A stretch of 64,000 nt of DNA from Phoronis australis. Lineage: Eukaryota > Phoronida > Phoronidae. The stretch's first letter is position 1, and every line of letters starts with the position of its first letter. The notes below the pieces were generated by a model. That model was not told the DNA's origin. It did not search any database and was given only the letters and a program-made list of their open reading frames with translations. Location of the stretch: positions 224,858 through 288,857 of the forward strand of contig NMRA01000361.1 of NCBI GenBank assembly GCA_002633005.1. Reading direction: 5' to 3'. Positions 26,291-38,138 of the stretch are shown in pieces. Made by a program: the position numbers and the translations under genes.

Positions 26291-26971
26291 TGTTGTTATG
26301 CAATTATATTTGTTTCTTGAAATTGTTGGACTAGGAGCACATCTGAGCTGGTATTTAAACTACAACAAGTAAACTGCAGTGCTGGAATTGTTCCGCAAAA
26401 ATCCGATGCCCTTTGTGTAGACGCAGTACACTCGCAAAAATGCAAAATCACGCTACTATTCACGAGATAGGGCCATGCAGCATAACCATGCGATCTCACT
26501 CGATTTACGCCTGAAATTCTTGTGTAGTTGACCCAGCAGGGGCCGACCAATGCACCTTGACGCCCTGCTCGATCAGTCGAAATTTGGGGAGTCCGACATA
26601 CACCCTGCAACATACGTTTGAATGAGGTCCTTGCCGTCGTAAAACTGGAAATAGAACGGTTCTAAAATCGCGCGGCGTCTTTCAGCTGCAGCTGAAATGA
26701 GCGCATTTCTATCAAATGTTGAGAGCAGATTTTTTGGTATTGGTCTCTATCTACCAAACTCTGTCACTTTCCTCCACCGGGGGCCGAAATTATGTGTTCC
26801 TGTTGAGAAGACCACTGGTGTTTGTTTTGCTTTGAGATAATTTTTTATTTTATTATTTATGTCAAAGTATACTCCACTATACGTCAGCAAGACCATCGGT
26901 AGCGGAATTCATTGCCCTACCCAGTTAGTCACCGCCAGGTAAGGTCCGTATTTGATGCTACTGTATCGGCA

Positions 26972-27123
26972 CAGTGGCGGATTTAGAGGGGGGCCAAGGG
27001 GGCCATGCCCCACCCCCTAAAACTCTTCCATTTGGCAATTCGGGGGTGCGTCGTCTGACGGGCAAAATCCTGGCTAATACTCTGCCCTGGCCCCCCTAAA
27101 TATAAATCCTGGATCCGCCCCTG
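26972..27123 (+). mobile_element. Short TIR element, CAGTGGCGGAT family, copy 2
   Basis: About 152 bp with termini CAGTGGCGGATTTAG and GGATCCGCCCCTG, non-coding. The interior matches copy 3 (63497-63655) closely, including GGGGGGCCAAGGG near the left and CCCTGGCCCCCCT near the right. No exact target-site duplication is visible here. Confidence 0.75.
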
Positions 27124-27682
27124 CCGCGGCACAACTAATTCTTAATAACTAGTGCTCCAATTCGTGAAGATAGTCTTACGAATGTGAAATGTTCCTTGGC
27201 TCAGGAATCGTTCTACTAACGTGCTAAAAAGTAAACCGTGCCTGAACGCGCGACGAGGAAGGCCCCCCGGCTGACATTCAGTTGAAACCGCTTGGAAGAG
27301 AAGTTACGTAACAGGTCTCCAAATATTGGTCGCATCAGGAAAGCACCTTCCTCAAAGATACTATAAAATCTTTGCCTTCCTGGACGCATTCATGTCTTAC
27401 CGTAATCACTCATTGACGTTTCGGTGTCATGCGGCTCTTTACTCCGGACTCGTGTCTCAGTTTACGGGAAGCAGTTTGCCAATCACCCAGTCTACATGTA
27501 CGTCATTTGTTGCTTCACACTACGTTGACGTTTTCCTGACCTATTTAAAAACAAATGTTTGATGACCGTAATCGCCCTATATAGCATTCCTAGTCGGGTT
27601 AATGTGTTGTGCTACAGTATAGTTGCCGTGGGTGTATTTTATCCGCGCTCTGATTGCTAGGGTCACTTACCATTTGGTTTCA

Positions 27683-30600
27683 ATGGCCTCTCGTGTGCTT
27701 TTGCGCTGGGGAGCGTCTGGATTTGTATCCACAAGCAAAATATGGCAGTCATCCAGGAGCGTGGTGGTTGGCTCTCTTATCCGGAGGCAGAATACAGACT
27801 ACGCACCAGGTCTTGCGGCTTGTAATGTGGTTTTGAACCGAGGATATGCTGTTAAACCGAGACCTTCAAAGGAGTCCACACGCGAGGGTATGTGTATAAG
27901 GCTATGTAGGACCTATCAACAAGCCTGGCTGTTTAGCAAAATATCTACAAATTATGGAATTCAAGTCAATAAAAGTACTTTTTGTGAAAGTAGAAAGCCT
28001 GTAGAATTGATGTTTGGATTTTGATAGATCTTGGATGAATTGGCAGACTTGTTCATGTCCTTTAGTAAAATTTAAAAAAAAGGAAGGACCATCGACAGCA
28101 AAATCACGGTATCAACAACATTGTTTTATATTGACTTGACTGAGATTAGACATGCTCTTAGTTAGAATGACTTAACGACTGGGCTGATGTGGTTATAGGC
28201 TATGTACTGTCTTATTCTGCTATATAGTACCTATCGGAAACCATGCTTTGTAAAAAGAAGGAGTAACTGAACGCCTTGTGCCTTGACACTCGCAGACTCC
28301 TATATAAACATGCATTTCTTGACAAAGTGTTCAAAATGAAACCTCAAAAACTCTGTTACAATTTTCTAAATTACCTCTTCCATTTCGTTTATGCAACATC
28401 AGATTTTTTCATGAAAATCGCAACAGTCTAAATTTTGATAGCCCTCACACAAAAGTGGAACATTTAAGAATAGGGTTTTGAAGAACATCGCATAATAAAG
28501 CAAAGTATCTGAGAAAGTTTCATATGAATCCGATCTCCCATCTCTGAGATATGATGGATGTTACTAATTTTGGTCAAAATTGAACTTTTTATGGGTCTGC
28601 ATAGCCTTAAACCAACTAACTGGACAATAGTACAATGTCATTATTTGTTAATTTGTATAATTTCAAACGTCAGTGGTAAATGCTATTGGTAGTCCAGTAA
28701 TTGGAGTAGCAGTCCGTTTTATATCCCATAGCAACAATACAATAATTTCGTTAGAGCTCGTCAAAATCTTCATAACGCATACCAAAACTGTGTGGAGGAG
28801 GCAAGAAAAAATTATGAAATTGAATTGTGACTTATTTCATTTTGAACACGAGCAAGTTCTTTGAACTATTTTGACGCTGGAGTGTTAACGTAGACAGGAG
28901 ACTGGATAATGTCTAAATATTTCGTTCAGACCACAGTCTGCCAAATCACTATCTTGAGGTGACTGTTACGATAAAAATGTGCAATGTCATAAAGGATTAC
29001 CTGGTGAAACTGATTAATGTGGTCGTTATCTTATGAATAATTTTGTGATTGTGACTTTAAAAGTCTTTCCCACGTTACGGATTTTTTCAACTTCTCCCCA
29101 TCTTCAATGCACATTGATTTTCTTCTGACACTCATGCCCTCCACTATATCTTCATGACCCTTCCGAAAAAGATCTGATCACTATTTACACACGCTATAGG
29201 GTAAAGCTATAGATTTGACACTGAGCTGTAGAATTTCAAAAAAGTTGGTCACTTTTTTGAAACTGAATGGTGTCCGCAGGAATGTAATGTATTCCTTAGC
29301 ACTTGAATTTCGACTGGAACCCTATCTATGAAGTCTATCTGGCGAGGTACAGCATTTTTTTCTTTTTCATTTCGTTTTTTATTTCTTTATTTTACTTCAC
29401 AAAACCTGAGTTTCTAACAGCGCAATTATTTAATCTCCAAAATCCCCCACCCACGTCAAATTTTGATGGTACGCGAATTGCCAAATTGTATACAGGAAAG
29501 ATCGGTCCTACATGGGCGGCGCAGCACTGAAAAAGGTTGGGGGGGGGCTATAGCCCCCAGCCCCCCATGGTGCGCCGCCCATGTCCCATTGATATGCTGG
29601 GATGATTTTAGGACCGCGCCATTGTCGCGTAAAGATTTTCAGTCGTGACGCACTGTAGTTACTTAACTTGCCGGGCCAATGCACATATAAAAATTGGGTC
29701 GCAGTCACGCCTCATTTTATATCCATTGAATTCAGATAGTAACTCAAGGACAATGCAGAGCAGTCGATCAAAACTAACTTTGTCGATGACCAAAACGACA
29801 ATGTTGGGGTGGTGGTAAAGCATTGTATGAAAATATACATATCTCAACTATGGATTTGTGTGTTTGGTTCCCAGGTAGCCGTTTAGACAAATCACTATTC
29901 GCCGTGCAACGTACTAAAGTAGCAGATGAAATCACACGTAAAAATGTACCCCCCCCCCCATGGGATCAAACAAGGACTGAAAATGCTAACGAGTGACATG
30001 TTACTAATTTGTCCATACGTTTGAGACCCTGTGAGTCAATTTTCGAAAAGGATCCCTGACTTAGACATGTTTCTCTTTCCTGATCTTAATATATTCAATT
30101 TCTTAGCTGGACTAGAAGAAATGAATGGGCCTCGGGTTTTTCGTCAGGAATACTTCCAGTGTGCCGGCGGCAGAACATTTTAGGCGCCAAGCGGCAAGGC
30201 CTCAAGCTGTAACGAACTGTCCGAGCTTCGCTTCTTATTTGAGTTAAGACCAAGTTGAGATCAGATTTGTAACGAGATGCTTGGTCTAAATTAAAAGTTT
30301 TTTTGTGACGAACTTGCGTCCAAGTGCTCACGAAGACGAGCACTTGCCGATTTTTTTTTCTTCAGCCAATAAGGAGGTAAATTATCGATTGCTTGTGAAG
30401 TATAGAGATATGCCAATGTACATCTTCAAATTGGAAAGTTTTATATCTTTGACTCTAGTGACGGGTAATCCACGTTGTCTTCCAGAGATGTTTTGTTTTC
30501 AATGTGAACAGACAAAAAACCGACGAGGATGTGTCGAGATTGGTGTTTGTGGAAAGACACCAGACGTCGCTGCTCTGCAAGACCTCCTTGTGTTTGTTTT

Positions 30601-33600
30601 GAAAGGCATCTCTGTCTACGCCAATAGGCTTAGAAAGATGGGAGTTGGGATTCAACAGGAGATTGGAGAATTTACGTTTGGGGCTCTTTTCAGGTAGACC
30701 TATTCAAAATTAAGGATTATTACGCGATATTGTCTTAAAATACCCACGGGTAAATCAAATAGGAACTTACCAGCACCCACTTGCAAGGCCCAGAGGCGGA
30801 TCTACAGGGGGGTTCAGGGGGTTCAAACACCCCTTTCGTGACAGGATCAAAAATAAAAACTCCAGAAAAAAGAAATCAGCAACTAAAAACCACAACAAAT
30901 CTTACACGACCTTCCTTCCGCTCAGCGCTATGCGCCTCGGATTCGCTCGAATCCTAACACCTCCCCTCCATTACTGAAAACGTAGATCTGCCACTGCAAG
31001 CAATTGTTCGTTAATATGCATACTTGTCTCTATTGTCATTAAAACGCACTTCTTTGTTGTTTTGATTTTGTGTCAGTTTTACAGTCGATCTTTTAGTCCT
31101 GATTACAATTTCAGTTGATCCAAACAAATGTTATTTTGTGGAGGCTGTTAGGGCCGGTGTTTATTTTTTGTCTGAATATTCTTTCAGTACTCTCACGAAT
31201 GTTAACTTCGATCAAGATCGTTTTGTTGAATACATATCAGACGCAGTTAAATATCGAGATCAGCTCAAAGAATCATACATGCTGACATGTAGTGATGAGG
31301 GAATCCCACCGGACGTGTTCCTGCACGGACCTGCGCACTGGAAGCCTCCTGGCAATAAGTTTGACGTGCACAGCCTGGTAGAAGAAGGTATTTTTGCACG
31401 ATTATGCATCAACTTTTTTCGCTGTAACTGTAAGTGAACCTCTCGAAAACAAACTCGTGGTATAAACCTATTGAAAATAGATTTTCTAAACAGTTGTTTT
31501 AACGTAAACGTTGATCGTTCTCACAGTCCTTTCGAGTTTTAATGTCCAGACTTGAAATTAGAGTAATTCATTTACTTCAGAATTTTTTTTCTCGTAAGTA
31601 TGATAGTGCAACTCATTACAGGAAAGCAGGTGAATCTCCGTAACGAGGAACTCCAGTACGGCGAGGATGTTCACGGCGTTCGACAGATGATCATCTACGG
31701 CCTGAAAGGCATGGCGGCTTATGGGCGCCATGCGCAACTGGTGGACGAATATGACGATTCGCTGTGTGGGTTTGTGTATGAAGTACGTTATTTCGAACAC
31801 CATTCTATGGCCATTATTAGTCTTACAGGTTCATTTCCGATCGCTATATGTTTACTTAAGTTTTGGCCACAATTCTACTTCTGCATGAAGATATACCTTT
31901 CATTTTTATGCTACTAAATGTTTCACTGGATGGAAGCTCCCACCTCGTACAGAATATAAAGTCTCAATAATTGGTGCATAGCCCAGGCTGAAGAGGTCAA
32001 CCTAGCACATAGTATCTGCCGAGTGAATTGGCTTTAGTTGTAGTTTGTCTATACCGCTAGTGGTGAATAAAAAAATCTTTTTGACTTGAGATCACTGCAC
32101 CAGTTGAGTACAATATTAGGCCATCACTACCACCTCCACTAATACTACTTCTGCTAAATCGTTCCAGGCACTTGACTGGCTAGCAACTGGCCCACCAAAA
32201 GAAACAAACGATTTGGGAGCTAATCTTGCCATGGCTTTGAGGGTCGGCGAGGAAAACATTAAGGGGCTCCAGCTTCTGGACAAGGGTCACTGCACCTTAT
32301 ATGGAAACCCATCACCAACTGAAGTCAACTTAACACCGGTACCTGGAAAGGTAAATGTTTTCGGTTCTACAAAAGACTTGTCAGTAGCCGATAAGCACAC
32401 AGGTGCCAAGATACTGTTTACTTCTAAAGCTGCTTTGTGAGAAATGATTAGGTTTCATAGTTTGAAGAACATTTAACAAATTTCGTTTCAGTGTTTATTG
32501 GTATCCGGACACGACATTCATGACGTATATAACATCCTCAAGATGACAGAGGGAACTGGAATCAACGTCTACACTCACGGTGAATTGCTTCCGGTGCATG
32601 GCTATCCCAAACTAAGAGAATTTAAGGTGAGGATAGAAGTGGCGGAGTAGAGAAGAATAGTCCCCACTCGTCTGGAACCTGGTTGCCAACCCTTTCTGTA
32701 AGAAGCTAGTCCTTTTTTCATCTGACGTGCTGTAGGCCCAGTTACGCCCTTTTAAGTTTTAAACAACTTGGTCTGACTATTGGTTCGAAATATTCAGTTC
32801 TGATGCTAACTAGGAATCATTTTTTTAGCACCTTGCAGGCCACTTCGGTGGGGCGTGGCAACTACAGCGGTTCGAGTTCCCTATGTTTCCGGGCCCTATT
32901 GTTATCACCACCAACTGTTTAACAGAACCCATGAAGTCGTACAAGGACAGCATCTACACAGTCAATGAAACAGGTAGCCATTACACACGGTTGCTGCGTT
33001 ACTTGGTGTTTATCAGACATCGTGCCAAGTTAATGACTGTAGCCGTTATAGTTCTAGGCTTAACTATAGCGCTTGTGTTTAAATGAACACGCCATGAGCA
33101 CCCCAACATTGAGAACAAGCTGGGAAGTGTGGTCATTTATTTTGTAACTAATTTAAGATGAAAATCCGAGTCGCTATGAATACTGAATATGACGACCATA
33201 TTAACACTTTTCCTCAATGTCACTCTCACTCTCGTTTAATCCATCACGGCTTTGTTATTGACGTTTTTTCGCCAATTGTAGTTAACGTTCCGATCTTTTC
33301 TTTGCGGAGATTCGATGATTTCCTGTTGGTATATTTATACGCTTAGTACTATAATTTATTTTAAGGCTGGCCTGGGGTGAAACATTTGCGTAACTTGGCA
33401 GAGGACTTTCCTCAAGTGATTGACCAGGCATTGTCAATGGAAGGGTTCACTAAGGCCCGTCAGTCTGAGCAACAAAAGACACTAACTGTGGGATTTGGTC
33501 ATCATGCTATTGTCAGTAACGCCGACAAGGTAACTACTGTGTAGCTAATCTTTCCAATTTTTAAAACCATTGAAACCTTTTGTGTAAATGAGAGTAAAAA

Positions 33601-34218
33601 GTTCAAAGACAACCCACCATCGAACTGTATATTATACTATATTATATTATATTAGTAAATACTTATCCAGTGTTGCTTTATTATCGCCTGGCGTTCTTTT
33701 CTTTATAGGTCATAGGTGCAGTGCAATCCGGTGAACTTAGTCGCGTATTCCTCGTAGGCGGATGCGATGGTGCTGAGAACAAGCGCACATATTTCTCCAA
33801 ACTCGTGGATGGGTTACCCGAGGACACTCTCATCCTCACACTAGGTTGCGCCAAGTACCGCTTCAACCGGCACGAGTTCGGGGAACTGGGGTCAACTGGA
33901 CTCCCACGCCTTCTGGACGTCGGACAGTGCAACGATGCTTACGGCGCCGTTGTAGTCGCTACAGAACTTGCTAAAGCGTTCAATACTGACATCAACTCCT
34001 TACCCCTGTCGTTGAATATTTCATGGTTTGAACAAAAGGCCGTTGCAGTTTTACTGTCTTTGCTGCATTTGGGCGTCAAAAATATTCGCTTGGGTCCCGT
34101 CATGCCGGCTTTCCTCACCCCAACTGTTGTTAACATTCTACAAGACAAGTTCAATATTATGCCAACTCAAGTGAGAAACCCGAATGATGATCTGAAGGAA
34201 ATGATGTCGGGAAATTAA
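27683..34218 (+). CDS. Hybrid cluster protein (hydroxylamine reductase family), likely mitochondrial, 9 exons, 636 aa
   Basis: Family members carry a [4Fe-4S] or [2Fe-2S] cluster plus the Fe-S-O hybrid cluster and reduce hydroxylamine and/or NO. Exons: 27683-27887, 30486-30693, 31188-31387, 31622-31782, 32168-32350, 32492-32626, 32829-32973, 33366-33529, 33709-34218; all phases agree. Residues 1-69 are Arg/Ser-rich with almost no acidic residues near the start ([14 protein letters not shown]), like a mitochondrial presequence. The catalytic part starts at Met70 with Cys72, 75, 84 and 90 (C-X2-C-X8-C-X5-C), the spacing of the class I [4Fe-4S] type. Hybrid-cluster ligands are all present: His326 (SGHD), Glu350 (HGEL), Cys394 (TTNC), Cys486 (GGCDG), Cys514 (GCAKYR), Cys541 (GQCNDAY), Glu575 (WFEQKA). 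Introns and flanking genes argue against contamination. Localisation and activity are inference; function in animals is not known to me. AATAAA follows at 34285. Confidence 0.95.
29511..29583. mobile_element. GC-rich hairpin element, CATGGGCGGCGCA family
   Basis: A 73-bp element in intron 1 of the hybrid cluster protein gene with near-perfect termini CATGGGCGGCGCA and TGCGCCGCCCATG and a central GGGGGCTATAGCCCCC palindrome. Flanks TCCTA and TCCCA may be a decayed 5-bp target-site duplication. Confidence 0.75.
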
Positions 34219-34284
34219 AAGTAAGAAGTGGTCAACTTCAAAGGAACTCAAGGTTTTTCGCTGAAGAGGAACTTAGAGTTGGGA

Positions 34285-34290
34285 AATAAA
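34285..34290 (+). other. Polyadenylation signal AATAAA of the hybrid cluster protein gene
   Basis: Canonical hexamer 67 bases after the stop codon at 34216-34218. Confidence 0.65.
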
Positions 34291-34664
34291 AATGCAGTTC
34301 ATTTTATTCTGTTGAATGATTTAGCTTTATTTATGTCCATTTTCTTGAATTAAGAATAAAAACCCCAATTTGATGTTCGTTTTAGTCGGTAAAACTTGGC
34401 GAGACGCAGCTTCAACTAATGAAAAGGTTAGCGTTTTAAAGATCTGTAACCAAACCACAGTTCCGACTCCGTAAGACCAACACGGCGCCAATTCCAAGCG
34501 GGAAGTCGCGATCTCTGTAAGGTCGTAACTTCTTTTTGTTCAAGTACAAACATGTTAATCTTAGTTTCTGGTAAATATAATGTGTCAGTGGTAAAATGTT
34601 GCATTAACTATTTAGTAGCATTCTTGTCGCGCCGTGTTGAGTAATTGCAACAACAGCGTATTGA

Positions 34665-34740
34665 CATGGGCCGCGCAGCCATTAGTGGGGGGCTATTGCC
34701 CCCCCTCCCCCAGTCCCCTATCAGGGGCGTGCCTCCCATG
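34665..34740. mobile_element. GC-rich hairpin element, CATGGG family, with 5-bp target duplication
   Basis: A 76-bp element with ends CATGGG and CCCATG and a GGGGGCTATTGCCCCCC centre. It is flanked by a perfect direct repeat ATTGA (34660-34664 and 34741-34745). Related to 29511-29583 and 26147-26290. Confidence 0.8.
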
Positions 34741-35748
34741 ATTGAATCGACCGGTTGTTGCAGTTTTGTGGAAGAGGCTTTTCCATCATTGAATGCAAAG
34801 GTTATAATTGAGAATCTTCTCGTTTACGATGTAATTATTGTTAAGTTGTATCATTGTAAATTTGATCGTCATGTAAATAAAAAGCCTATACAAACCTTAG
34901 TGTTTTAAGTCAGTATCTCAATACATGCCTTTTTCAAAAACACATTTTGGAGTCTTTTTGCAAGCATTTTCCAGCACTTACCAGGCAACAATCTCTTCAC
35001 CGCGTGGAAAAATACTTGCTAACCACAGTCGACGACGTGAACAAAGTGTGACGTCACGACCGTGGTGTAACGCAATATGTACACATGATTTCGTTGAAAT
35101 GGTGGTTTTCAACCGAGCATATTACCGACCTAAAGAAGCCATGAAGTCTATGAGATGGGAATACATGTATCTTTCCCAATAGTTCTAGATCCATTGGCAT
35201 TCGAAACTGACGAGACATATAACTGCATGGGTAAGCAGGTACACGTAGTTGATAAAAAAGTTGTTTTAACGCGACGTGGTGACGCTTCTACACACTTTTC
35301 CGAAAATGTATATTTTAACCGGAAACTTTTCAAATGTGCCTCGTCGTCTTGTTGTAAGCCACGTCGTTTTTAGTAGCCACCCAAACTAGTATAAAAATGA
35401 ACGACTGGAAGAGTTCCGTAGACCAGTACATTCGCCGCGCTAATACATGCATGCGTGAAAAATACAGGCAGTCCATATAATTTGTGAAGTCGTATGTGAA
35501 CCTACTGTGATCCCTCATAAATAATTGCTGTTATAGAAACAAATGCCTCATTTTTGTTCAGTCTTTCAAATGAGCCCATGATAACATATGTATAGGGGCT
35601 ATTGTGAAAAAATACACCTCCCTCCTTAACAACAACTCATTTGCTAAATTATAGTTTTCTTTGTGATTCAGAATCTGATTAGGTGACTGAAATATAAGCT
35701 TATCTTATTTTCAGAAAAAATCGTTAATTTTCACTTAAAATTCCTTCT

Positions 35749-37115
35749 ATGTGGCCAGGTAAACTTAGGACATCTCAGAAGAGCGCGGGTCACAGACGAA
35801 GACGACGTCACAAACTGGAAAGGGTGACTGAAGAATTCTTCACGGGATTTATCGATGAACGTAAAGATATAGAGGAAAGCAAGAAAAAGTTCAGAGGCAA
35901 GTCCCGTCCTTAAATGTTTTACATCCTGAATATACACAAAGACAACCTCGAAATTACCTTCCAGAGGTGATTAATTATATGCCAAAGTCATTAATAAACT
36001 TGGAATGAAATGAATCGTTGTATCAATCAAATTCTGTTTGATTTCAGAAATCGACATCTCGTCACTGCGGGAGAAATTTCCCAAGTTCTGCGAGGTGGAA
36101 ATTCTTGTGTTTAGGTCGTTGTTTCAAACATTTGACGTAAACCAAGATTGTGTTATAGATTTCAATGAATTGTAAGTATCTCTATGCTAAACTGCAAACT
36201 CGACACCTGTTACGGTGTGTGGCTCATTTATTACGAAAATTAAAAAATGTCAGCTTTGATGCGGTTAGATTAAAAGGCACGCTTTAGCGTGACATTTGAA
36301 TTTCTTGCAAAAGTGAGTAATCGATAATGACTTTAAGCGACATCTGACTCTTTTAAGGTGTCGAGTATTAGATGATCTAGGGGACCGTTCAACCAGAGCG
36401 GCTCGAAGAACTTACTTTGACTTAGCAGACGAGGACAAGTCAGGATCGATGGATTTCGAAGAATATTTGAAGGTAACTCATTACAAATAGGTGATTTCGA
36501 ACGTGGTCGACTGGCATAGTTTTGAACTTCGCCAACCACCGTGTTGTGCTTATCAAAACCCTGATTGTAATGTAAGGCAAGGAAATTGCAAACCCTTGTC
36601 CTTGCTTATATGAACTGAGGAAAAACACCGAGTTAGAAAACATAAAAGTAAAAACGCGTCCTTTCCCATCATCAAGGTTTTTTAACTATGCTATTCTCAC
36701 CCATCGTCTTGCCTTTTGCCTCTTGTTGGTATGCGTCTGGAGCACGCGGGTACTACTGGATTGGGAAACAAGGCAGTTTTGGTTCTCCTCATATTGTAAT
36801 ATGTACAGTGTATGTTTGTAGTGTGAATGCACGAAAAAACCGTAACTTCCATTCTCCCACGAAACGGTACCTACTTTGAAATTCTTTTTTAGCTGCGAAA
36901 AGAGTGTTCAGCTTGATAACTCGGCAGTGATGCTTATGAGTTCGGCAATTTTCGTAATAACCCGTTTTGTTTTCTAGTTCCTCGATCTAATACTTCATCA
37001 GCACGAGAAGCAGTTCTCTGAGCTGAGGCTAGAGTTAACTAAACGCGGCTTGGAGAAGGCAGAGCGACTACGAATGCTCAGTGTCCCAGAACAAATGCGA
37101 CATGGGTTGTTCTGA
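35749..37115 (+). CDS. EF-hand calcium-binding protein, 4 exons, 174 aa, family not identified
   Basis: Exons: 35749-35896, 36048-36171, 36358-36472, 36978-37115. The 174-residue product starts with a basic stretch (GHRRRRHKLERV, about 14-25) and a charged helix. It then has two EF-hand loops: DVNQDCVIDFNE (79-90), where the usual Gly6 is Cys, and DEDKSGSMDFEE (115-126), fully canonical with D1, D3, S5, G6 and E12. The C-terminal 45 residues are helical and charged. Intron 1 has a GC donor (AGAG|GCAAGT) but otherwise normal sites. An in-frame TAA upstream supports the ATG at 35749. Alternatively CAG at 35756-35758 could be an acceptor and an earlier coding exon may exist. It follows the hybrid cluster protein gene in the same orientation. 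Calcium binding is inferred from the loops; I do not recognise a specific orthologue. Confidence 0.8.
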
Positions 37116-37467
37116 CACTAACTTATTTTTATAATTAAAATGTTTTTATATAACTTATTTATTGTTATTTGTACGCACTGTTTTGATTTACCTAGCTATA
37201 GTAGATTACGTACGTAGTACTTTCATAGAAGTTACACTTTACAGTTTTATTCACCCTGGCAGTTGTTTCTACATCACTGTGTGTGCGAATACGTATAAAC
37301 ATTACGTATTGCAATTAACGTGCGTTCTAAGAGCTGTTTTTTGAGTGCCTTAGTAGAAATTTATCATTAAGACTGCAGTATATTGGCACTATTTCAACTT
37401 GTGAAGAAGATAAACTGATGTCGCAAGGACGTAAATAGTTGAACACAGCAGTGTTACTTGGATTACA

Positions 37468-37473
37468 AATAAA
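37468..37473 (+). other. Candidate polyadenylation signal of the EF-hand gene
   Basis: AATAAA about 350 bases after the stop codon at 37113-37115. Assigned by position only. Confidence 0.4.
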
Positions 37474-38138
37474 TTTTCTTATCGGTGTAAATTCGTGGTC
37501 AATTTTGTTCAAACGTAGTAATTGTTATGGCAGTAATGTAATGTTACGTCACTGGACCTGCCAATTTACAACTGCAGACGGTCATTCAGTGTGTATAAAT
37601 AAACATTAAATAAAATTTTGTGACTCTGTTTTATCCATTAGCTTGACTGACTTCAGACTTCTCTCCTAACTTTAGCGTCATCGACTATTAACTGGCAAAG
37701 CGACAACACTTGCTTGAATTCATTTTTGTCATTGGACCAAGAATCCTTGATAGCTTGACGCCGATGTTCCTATAGTCGAGCAAATATCATTACTAATATC
37801 TCCCAAAACAGCGCCCATGCCTTTACAATTGTCTACTCGATTTCACTCGATCCTCTTTCTTCACAAACGAATCGTTATAACTTCCACATTTCCGTTAAAT
37901 CTAGTATGAAGAAGAATTGATGTGAATTATTGCAAATGGCAAATGTCTGAAACAATTACTTTGCTGATTGTTGTTTTTTGTGAGCTATAACAAACCAAAG
38001 CCTCACTTGGCTGCAGAAGATAACACTAGACACGCAACGTGTCTGCAAACACTTATTTAGAGACTCGCCGGAACCAGTAAAAATTCGTGGAACATATTTC
38101 GACCTACTATGATTTACAATTCAAAACTTTACCTTTGG

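Larger units (their letters stand above)
23869..27682. other. Intergenic region SNRPD3 to hybrid cluster protein gene
   Basis: No gene is recognised. It contains the SNRPD3 3' UTR, one TIR element (24809-25051), a dispersed repeat copy (25385-26075) interrupted by a TIR element, a doubled GC-rich hairpin element (26147-26290) and another TIR element (26972-27123). Remaining open frames are short, overlap repeats and lack similarity that I recognise. Confidence 0.6.
34219..35748. other. Intergenic region, hybrid cluster protein gene to EF-hand gene
   Basis: The first part is the upstream gene's 3' UTR with AATAAA at 34285-34290. A hairpin element lies at 34665-34740. Open frames at 34925-35182 and 35155-35373 show no family features or splice support, so I do not call them. 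Upstream non-coding exons of the EF-hand gene may lie here. Confidence 0.5.

Noticed and set aside
27623-27682. Extension of the hybrid cluster protein upstream of Met at 27683
   Set aside because: The frame is open but begins at a TTG codon with no ATG; the ATG at 27683 starts a good presequence-like segment.
27683-34218. Bacterial contamination as the source of the hybrid cluster protein gene
   Set aside because: Eight introns with GT-AG sites and matching phases, a TIR element in intron 1 of a family also found elsewhere in the window, and adjacent animal genes make this untenable.
34925-35373. Two overlapping plus-strand frames before the EF-hand gene
   Set aside because: No recognisable domains, and no supported splice connection to the EF-hand exons.
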